DNA from: Streptomyces scabiei 87.22 | Lineage (GTDB): Bacteria; Actinomycetota; Actinomycetes; Streptomycetales; Streptomycetaceae | Direction of reading: 5' to 3' | NCBI RefSeq assembly: GCF_000091305.1 | Contig: NC_013929.1 | Span: forward strand, 8,618,001 to 8,682,000 | DNA: 64,000 bases | In this document: piece by piece, positions 58,871-64,000 of the stretch | How positions within the stretch are numbered: position 1 is the first letter of the stretch | How the letters are laid out: each line of letters opens with the position of its first letter | Program-made: the position numbers and the translations under genes | The notes under the pieces: model-generated | Databases searched by the model: none | What the model was told of the DNA's origin: nothing | Seen by the model: the letters and a program-made list of their open reading frames with translations, nothing else

Positions 58871-60607
58871 TCAGATCCGTACGGGCGGCTGGGCCGGGAC
58901 CTCCACAGGGAGGCCCGGCCACCTGGGCGCTCCCGTCGGGTCCGTCGGGTCCGTCGGGGCCCCGGGCTCGGGAGCGGCCGGCGCTCTGCTCGACGTGGAC
59001 AGACCGGACGCCGACGAGGGAGACGAGGGAACGGACGGGCTCGGCGTGGGATCGGGCTCCGGCGCAGGCTTCTCGAAGGACGTGGACGGCGACGGCATGA
59101 ACGATGTACCGCCCGTCGTCGGGGGAGTGACCGACTCTGCGGGCGCAGACCCGCCGGCCACCGACCCGCCGGCCACCGACCCGCCGCCCGGCGACCCACC
59201 GTCCGACGGCCCGCCACCCGGCGGTCCACCGTCCGACGGGCCGGAGCCCGACGGGCCGGAGCCCGACGGGCCGGAGCCCGACGGGCCGGAGCCCGACGGG
59301 CCGGAGCCCGACGGGCCGGAGCCCGACGGGTCCCCGTCCGAAAAGCCGGTCCCCGACGTCGTCCCTCCCCGCGAGCTTCCGCCGGCCGACGGCGAGGACC
59401 CCCCGCCCGCAGGGGGCGTGTTTGGCGTGTTCCCGTCCGTCGGCGTCGACCCGCTCTCCGACGGAGCCCCGCCGGCCGGCGAGCCCCCGCTCTCCGACGG
59501 CTCGGTCGGCCCGAGCCTCGTGGATCCCGGTCCCGGCCCGGAGGACGAACCCGGTTCCGAACCTGGGGCTCCCGATCCCGAGCCCGGCCCCGAGGACCCC
59601 GGCTCCCCGCTGCTCTCCTCCGCCGTCCCGCCCGGCTCCTCCACCCGCAGTGCCACCGCGGCGCCGAACTCCAGCTCGGCGCCCGGCCCGGGACTGGACC
59701 CCGTCACCGGCGTGTCGTCCGGCGGCAGCTCGCCCCCGGCGACCGTCGCCGCCAGGCCCCTGTCCGCCAGGGCCGCGCTCGCCTCGCCGAACGTCATGCC
59801 CCGCACCGTCGGTACGGCCTGCCGTGCCCGCGCGTCGAACGTCGTGTCGGACTCTCCCGTGGTGCCGACCGCCCGGCTGATGCCCCGGTCCGGGTCCTCG
59901 ACATCGACGAGTTTGATCTCCTTCAGTCGCTCGGGGGCGGGTTCGACGACGACCACGCCGGACGCGTCGTAGCCCTTCCACTCCTTGTCGCCCGGGAATT
60001 CCACATCGATGCGTCCGGGGTCCGCGTCGAACGCGCGCAGCGGATTTCCGCAGCTGCACTTCACGGCGGGCAGCCCCTGGTCGTCGACCAGGACCGCGAT
60101 TCCGGCCTCCAGGAGCGCGTCGAAGGGAACGGCCCTGCCCTTTTTGTAGTCATGGTTCTTCACGAGGGTGTCGTGGCGCAGGAGAACGGGGGTGAGTGAA
60201 TCGAGATAACGTCCGATGCCGTCGGCTTTCACCCCGGTGACGCGGGCCCATTCCTGAGCTTTTTTCTCGTTCTCGGGGGCGGCGAGGAAATCCTCCAGCT
60301 TGCGTACGTCGCAGACCGTGGGTTTCTGCGTGCCCCCGTACAGGCCGGGCGCGTTTCCCTGCTGCAGACCGCTGTGCGGTGTCAGGGGCGTCAGCCGGGG
60401 CTCGTCCCGGCCGAGCTGTTCGCCCTCGTCGAAGAAGGGCGCGAGGGACGCGACCCCGGCGGCCACCGCCTTCACCGCGAGCAGCGAGGGGGCCGAGTCA
60501 CCGCACCCGCCGAGGAGCAGCGCGCCGCACAGCGCGACGGCGATCCTCCGGGCAGCCGATTTCCCGGCCTTTCGTAAATGTGTTCGTGGGCACACATGAA
60601 TGGTCAT
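58871..60607 (-). CDS. DUF6777/PASTA-domain lipoprotein with repetitive tail, TTA codon
   Basis: 578 residues. Lipobox LLLGGC after a short signal; DUF6777-like domain ~60-230 (VCDVRKLEDFLAAPENEKKA; VKCSCGNPLRAFDADPGRID); one PASTA domain ~280-340 (AVPTVRGMTFGEASAALADR). A ~230-residue Ser/Gly/Pro tail follows, with PSGSG units from a 15-bp repeat. Codon 11 is TTA, so bldA dependence is predicted. First gene of an operon with a membrane Ser/Thr kinase that itself has no PASTA; this lipoprotein may be its wall-sensing partner (inference). Confidence 0.85.
   Translation of the reverse strand: MTIHVCPRTHLRKAGKSAARRIAVALCGALLLGGCGDSAPSLLAVKAVAAGVASLAPFFDEGEQLGRDEPRLTPLTPHSGLQQGNAPGLYGGTQKPTVCDVRKLEDFLAAPENEKKAQEWARVTGVKADGIGRYLDSLTPVLLRHDTLVKNHDYKKGRAVPFDALLEAGIAVLVDDQGLPAVKCSCGNPLRAFDADPGRIDVEFPGDKEWKGYDASGVVVVEPAPERLKEIKLVDVEDPDRGISRAVGTTGESDTTFDARARQAVPTVRGMTFGEASAALADRGLAATVAGGELPPDDTPVTGSSPGPGAELEFGAAVALRVEEPGGTAEESSGEPGSSGPGSGSGAPGSEPGSSSGPGPGSTRLGPTEPSESGGSPAGGAPSESGSTPTDGNTPNTPPAGGGSSPSAGGSSRGGTTSGTGFSDGDPSGSGPSGSGPSGSGPSGSGPSGSGPSGSGPSDGGPPGGGPSDGGSPGGGSVAGGSVAGGSAPAESVTPPTTGGTSFMPSPSTSFEKPAPEPDPTPSPSVPSSPSSASGLSTSSRAPAAPEPGAPTDPTDPTGAPRWPGLPVEVPAQPPVRI
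59232..59330. repeat. 15-bp tandem repeat encoding PSGSG
   Basis: Six and a half copies of CCCGACGGGCCGGAG, in frame in the lipoprotein gene and coding for GSGPS units on the minus strand; flanked by diverged copies. Confidence 0.92.
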
Positions 60608-60766
60608 GGCCGCTCCCCCCGGCGGTTTCCCCTGTCGCCCCGCAGGGTGGAAGCGGGGCGCAGGCATCATGCTACTGAAAGCAAAAGCCTTTTGGTCAAG
60701 GGGAATTGGGGAGAAGCGGGGGCCCGGCCTCGAACAAAGAAAGGGGACCCCGAAGGGGATTGCGGC

Positions 60767-61711
60767 TCAGCGACCGCGTGCGTCGAGTGAGGCGAGATAG
60801 GCGTTGTACGCCTCGAGTTCCTTGTCTCCGTCCCGGTCGGCCGCGCGGTCCGCCCGCCGGGCCTGCCGCTGCTCGGAGCCGTACCACTGGAACAGCAGCG
60901 CGAGCAGGACGAGCACCGACGGGATCTCGCTGAACGCCCAGGCGATGCCGCCGGCCGCGTTCTGGTCGGTGAGCGCGTCGATGCCGAGGGAGGCGGACGG
61001 GTTCTCGTACGTCTTCACCATCGGTGCGGACGCCATCATCAGCGCGATGCCGAAGAACGCGTGGAACGGCATGCCGGCGAACAGCTCCAGCATCCGCATC
61101 AGATAGCCGGGGCGGTGCGGGCCGGGGTCCACACCCATGATCGGCCAGAAGAAGAACAGACCCACCATCAGGAAGTGGGTCATCATCACGATGTGCCCGA
61201 GGGTCGACCCCATCAGGAAGTCGAAGATCGGGGTGAAGTACAGCCCGTAGAGGCTCGCGATGAACATCGGGATCGTGAAGGCCGGATGCGTGACGATCTT
61301 CATGTACCAGCTGTGCAGGAACATCAGCAGCAGCTCACGCGGCCCCTTGCGACCCCTGCCCGCCACCGGCAGCGCCCGCAGCGCCAGCGTGACCGGCGCC
61401 CCGAGCAGCAGCATGATCGGCGCCACCATGCTGACGATCATGTGCTGGACCATGTGCACGCTGAACATGACCATGCCGTAGTCGTTGAGCCCGGTGCACG
61501 TCACCAGCATCACCAGCAGCACGCCCGCGACGAACGCGACGGTCCGCCCCACCGGCCACTTGTCCCCGCGCCGCACGAGCCGTACGACGCCCCAGCCGTA
61601 CAGGGCCAGCCCCGCCAGGCAGGCGACCAGGAAGAACGGGTCGGCCGACCACGCGAGTCCCCGCCCCAGGGTGAAGGGCAAGAGCCCCGTACCGTGCCCG
61701 CTGTGGTCCAT
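60767..61711 (-). CDS. Cytochrome c oxidase assembly protein, CtaG-like
   Basis: 314 residues, seven or more membrane helices. Caa3_CtaG motifs: MFSVHMVQHMIVSMVAPIML, LHSWYMKIVTHP, HIVMMTHFLMVGLFFFWPIM and LFAGMPFHAFFGIALM, rich in membrane His and Met that could bind copper. It would help insert copper into cytochrome oxidase. The C-terminus is a charged tail. Single gene, with a terminator hairpin in the gap upstream belonging to pfkA. Confidence 0.9.
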   Translation of the reverse strand: MDHSGHGTGLLPFTLGRGLAWSADPFFLVACLAGLALYGWGVVRLVRRGDKWPVGRTVAFVAGVLLVMLVTCTGLNDYGMVMFSVHMVQHMIVSMVAPIMLLLGAPVTLALRALPVAGRGRKGPRELLLMFLHSWYMKIVTHPAFTIPMFIASLYGLYFTPIFDFLMGSTLGHIVMMTHFLMVGLFFFWPIMGVDPGPHRPGYLMRMLELFAGMPFHAFFGIALMMASAPMVKTYENPSASLGIDALTDQNAAGGIAWAFSEIPSVLVLLALLFQWYGSEQRQARRADRAADRDGDKELEAYNAYLASLDARGR

Positions 61712-61767
61712 CCGCCGGCTCCTGCTTCGTGGGGGGTTGTGCTGTCCTGTCCGCCCCCAGACTAGAA

Positions 61768-61799
61768 CCGCCCCCGGTCGCGATCACGACCGGGGGCGG
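61768..61799 (-). terminator. Terminator of pfkA
   Basis: Perfect 13-bp stem CCGCCCCCGGTCG/CGACCGGGGGCGG with a six-base loop, 28 bp after the pfkA stop and before the ctaG-like gene. Confidence 0.88.
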
Positions 61800-61827
61800 A
61801 CCTCGCTCCTGAGCCCTCACCGGCCCC

Positions 61828-62853
61828 CTAGAGCACGCACTCCGCCTCGGCGTACCGCTCGTCCGGCACGGTCTTCAGCGTCTCCACGGCCTCGGCGAGC
61901 GGCACCATCGCGATGTCGGTGCCCCGCAACGCGGTCATGTTCCCGAACTCGCCCCGGTGCACGGCCTCCACCGCGTGCCAGCCGAACCGCGTCGCCAGCA
62001 CCCGGTCGTACGCGGTCGGGGTACCGCCCCGCTGCACATGGCCGAGGATCACCGGCCGCGCCTCCTTGCCGAGGCGCTGCTCCAGCTCGACCGAGAGCTG
62101 GCGGGCGATCCCGGCGAAGCGCTCGTGCCCGTAGATGTCCTTGCCGCCCTCGTCGAAATCCATGGACCCGGCCTTCGGCTTGGCGCCCTCCGCCGCGACG
62201 ACGATCGCGAACCGCTTGCCCGCCGAGAACCGCTCGGCGACCTTCGCGGTCAGCTCCTCGATGTCGAAGGGCCGCTCGGGGACGACGATGGCGTGCGCGC
62301 CGGCCGCCATGCCGGAGTGCAGCGCGATCCAGCCGGTGTGGCGGCCCATGACCTCCACGACCAGGACCCGCTGGTGGGACTCGGCGGTGGTCTTCAGCCG
62401 GTCCAGGGCCTCCGTGGCGACGCCCACGGCCGTGTCGAAGCCGAAGGTGACGTCCGTGACCGCGATGTCGTTGTCGATGGTCTTCGGCACGCCCACGACG
62501 GGCAGGCCGTTGTCCGACATCAGCCGGGCCGCCTTCAGCGTGCCCTCACCGCCGATGGGGATGATCGCGTCCAGACCGAGTTCCTCGACATGACTCTTGG
62601 CCCGCGCCACCCCGTCCCGCAGATGCGAGGGCTGGACCCGGGAGGAGCCGAGGATCGTGCCGCCGCGGGCCAGGATGCCGGCCACCGCGTCCAGGTCCAG
62701 CTTGAGGTAGTCGCACTCCAGCAGACCCTTCCAGCCGTCCCGGAAGCCGATGACCTCGTCGCCGTGGTCGACGACGGCGCGGTGCACGACGGACCTGATG
62801 ACGGCGTTCAGTCCGGGACAGTCGCCGCCGGACGTGAGGACACCAATGCGCAT
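61828..62853 (-). CDS. pfkA: 6-phosphofructokinase
   Basis: 341 residues. Phosphorylates fructose 6-phosphate in glycolysis. TSGGDCPGLNAVIR (ATP-binding), IIPIGGEGTLKAA, VGVPKTIDNDIAVTD (catalytic Asp) and VVEVMGRHTGWIAL are typical of the actinobacterial group III enzymes; GGEG replaces GGDGS of E. coli, as is usual there. ATG start at the universal RIGVLTSGG. One of three pfk paralogues in S. coelicolor sits at this locus by memory. Confidence 0.96.
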   Translation of the reverse strand: MRIGVLTSGGDCPGLNAVIRSVVHRAVVDHGDEVIGFRDGWKGLLECDYLKLDLDAVAGILARGGTILGSSRVQPSHLRDGVARAKSHVEELGLDAIIPIGGEGTLKAARLMSDNGLPVVGVPKTIDNDIAVTDVTFGFDTAVGVATEALDRLKTTAESHQRVLVVEVMGRHTGWIALHSGMAAGAHAIVVPERPFDIEELTAKVAERFSAGKRFAIVVAAEGAKPKAGSMDFDEGGKDIYGHERFAGIARQLSVELEQRLGKEARPVILGHVQRGGTPTAYDRVLATRFGWHAVEAVHRGEFGNMTALRGTDIAMVPLAEAVETLKTVPDERYAEAECVL

Positions 62854-62949
62854 AGCCCGAATACCTTCTCGACGTGGGCCGGGAACCGGACCACGCTGTC
62901 CGGCCGGAATCCCCGCCACCCTACCGGCGGCGGGGGCCCCGGCCGTAGC

Positions 62950-62972
62950 GGGCGTCCGCCTGCTGGACGCCC
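62950..62972 (-). terminator. Hairpin downstream of gatD
   Basis: Eight-bp stem GGGCGTCC/GGACGCCC with a seven-base loop in the 244-bp gap between the gatD stop and the pfkA start. The rest of the gap shows a repeated CGGACGGGCTTTC segment and no gene. Confidence 0.55.
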
Positions 62973-63097
62973 CCGCACAGGTGAGCGGAGCCCTGGTCAG
63001 ACGGGCTTTCACACATGAGCGGGGGCCCTTTCGGACGGGCTTTCGTCCGGGCACTGAGGAACCGTTTCTCAGGCGCCTCGGCACCCGCCGTGACGTG

Positions 63098-63829
63098 CTA
63101 GGCGGGCTGCTGCTGGGCCGAGGAGATGCGCTCGTCGCGCAGCGCCTCGAACCAGCGGTCGTCGGTCGGCGGCAGCGCGTTCACGTCCAGCGCCAGCTTC
63201 AGCAGCAGATCCGCGATCTGCGGGTTCCGCGCCAGCACCGGCCCGTGCATGTACGTGCCGAACACGGTGTCGTTGTACGCGCCCTCCGTGCCGTCGCCCG
63301 TCCCGTTGCCCTTGCCGAGCCGCACGTTGGCGAACGGGCGGGCGGTGGGGCCGAGGTGGGTGACGCCCTGGTGGTTCTCGAACCCGGTCAGCTGCGGCAG
63401 ACCGAGGCGCGGGTCGATGTCCGCGAGGACGTCGCCGACGCACCGCTCGCCCTCGCCGCGGGTCGTGGTCACGTCGAGCAGACCGAGGCCCGGCTCGCGC
63501 TGACCGAGGTCGTTGACGAACTCGTGGCCGAGGATCTGGTACCCGGCGCAGACCGCGAAGACGATCGCGCCGTTGTCGATCGCCTGGTACAGGTGCCGGT
63601 CCCGGCGCAGCCGCTCGGCGGCGAGCCGCTGCGGACGGTCCTCGCCGCCCCCGATCAGGTAGATGTCGCCGGAGGTCGGGATCGGCTGGTCGCTGCGCAC
63701 GTCCAGCCGGGCCACGTCCAGGCCGCGCTGCCGCGCCCGGCGCTCGACGACGAGGACGTTGCCCTGGTCGCCGTAGGTGCTGAGCAGGTCCGGGTAGACC
63801 CAGACGACCCGCAGACTGTTGTCGCTCAT
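63098..63829 (-). CDS. gatD: Lipid II isoglutaminyl synthase, glutaminase subunit
   Basis: 243 residues, class I glutamine amidotransferase of the CobB/CobQ-like type. Catalytic Cys94 in FAVCAGYQILG (same number as in S. aureus GatD) and His195 in TYMHGPVL; the segment VYPDLLSTYGDQGNVLVV is typical. With MurT it amidates the D-Glu of lipid II stem peptides, needed for cross-linking. It follows murT by 48 bp. Confidence 0.95.
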   Translation of the reverse strand: MSDNSLRVVWVYPDLLSTYGDQGNVLVVERRARQRGLDVARLDVRSDQPIPTSGDIYLIGGGEDRPQRLAAERLRRDRHLYQAIDNGAIVFAVCAGYQILGHEFVNDLGQREPGLGLLDVTTTRGEGERCVGDVLADIDPRLGLPQLTGFENHQGVTHLGPTARPFANVRLGKGNGTGDGTEGAYNDTVFGTYMHGPVLARNPQIADLLLKLALDVNALPPTDDRWFEALRDERISSAQQQPA

Positions 63830-63877
63830 GAAAGTCGGTGCCCCTCGGAGTCGTTGGCGTCGTGCGTCGTGGCGTGC

Positions 63878-64000
63878 TCAGTTGCCCACGCGGCGGCGCA
63901 GGTCCTGGAACGCGGTGTAGTTCGCGATGACCTCGATCCGGCCGGGCGGGCACATCTGCACCGCCTGGTCGAGGGTGTCGCAGACCTGGAAGTGCTGGTT
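63878..64000 (-). CDS. murT: Lipid II isoglutaminyl synthase, MurT subunit (3' end only)
   Basis: The last 40 codons only; the gene continues past the right edge. The C-terminus GRIEVIANYTAFQDLRRRVG matches actinobacterial MurT. It is immediately followed by gatD, the normal operon order, which supports the call. Confidence 0.88.
   Translation of the reverse strand, partial: NQHFQVCDTLDQAVQMCPPGRIEVIANYTAFQDLRRRVGN

Overview
The window is high-GC DNA (roughly 70% or more) with strong G/C third-codon bias, many GTG/TTG starts, TAnnnT -10 boxes placed for leaderless mRNAs, and a handful of TTA codons. This is a Streptomyces chromosome segment. From memory, the order of gatD-murT, pfkA, urease, bio genes and purB matches the SCO12xx core region of S. 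coelicolor, read in reverse. I see no rRNA, tRNA, insertion sequence, prophage or CRISPR.

Layout, left to right. 1-6.7 kb: regulators and small metabolism (MocR regulator with a divergent DMT transporter, alpha/beta hydrolase, ECF41 sigma factor, GntR/HutC regulator with a DasR-type box on its promoter, ROK regulator, a 22-bp tandem-repeat tract). 6.7-13 kb: a TTA-containing small gene, mug, purB, a DUF4326 gene, and a lodB/lodA pair for a CTQ quinoprotein amino-acid oxidase behind a near-perfect palindrome. 13-22 kb: SGNH hydrolase, two CNNM/CorC membrane proteins, GNAT, a TTA-containing F420 oxidoreductase, and a MacB-like ABC exporter. 22-26.6 kb: an RHH/Fic-like toxin-antitoxin pair, a methyltransferase, and a secreted lipase divergent from a LuxR regulator. 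26.7-31.3 kb: complete late biotin pathway, bioB-bioA-bioD divergent from bioF.

31.3-38.6 kb: a WhiJ-type triplet (DUF397, XRE, ATPase), an NlpC/P60 hydrolase behind a c-di-AMP (ydaO-type) riboswitch, an internally deleted ClpP, an orphan YefM, and a TetR/membrane-protein divergon with tandem operators. 38.7-43.7 kb: urease operon ureABCFGD with a GlnR box and a large nested palindrome between ureF and ureG. 43.8-49.3 kb: tripeptidyl aminopeptidase, PlsC and a PAS/GAF/SpoIIE phosphatase. 49.5-52.3 kb: Lrp-ddaH-rocD (methylarginine and ornithine catabolism). 52.4-56.7 kb: LytTR regulator, small membrane protein, acetate-type symporter and LytS kinase, all co-oriented. 56.7-60.6 kb: Ser/Thr kinase and a DUF6777-PASTA lipoprotein. 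60.8-64 kb: CtaG-like protein, pfkA, gatD and the 3' end of murT.

Most of the window is conserved housekeeping. The parts most worth follow-up are the lodAB oxidase with its promoter palindrome, the kinase/PASTA-lipoprotein pair, the deleted ClpP that keeps its catalytic triad, the Cys/His-repeat tail on BioB, the degenerate Fic-type toxin, the TetR divergon whose two promoters share a -35, and four separate TTA (bldA) genes.
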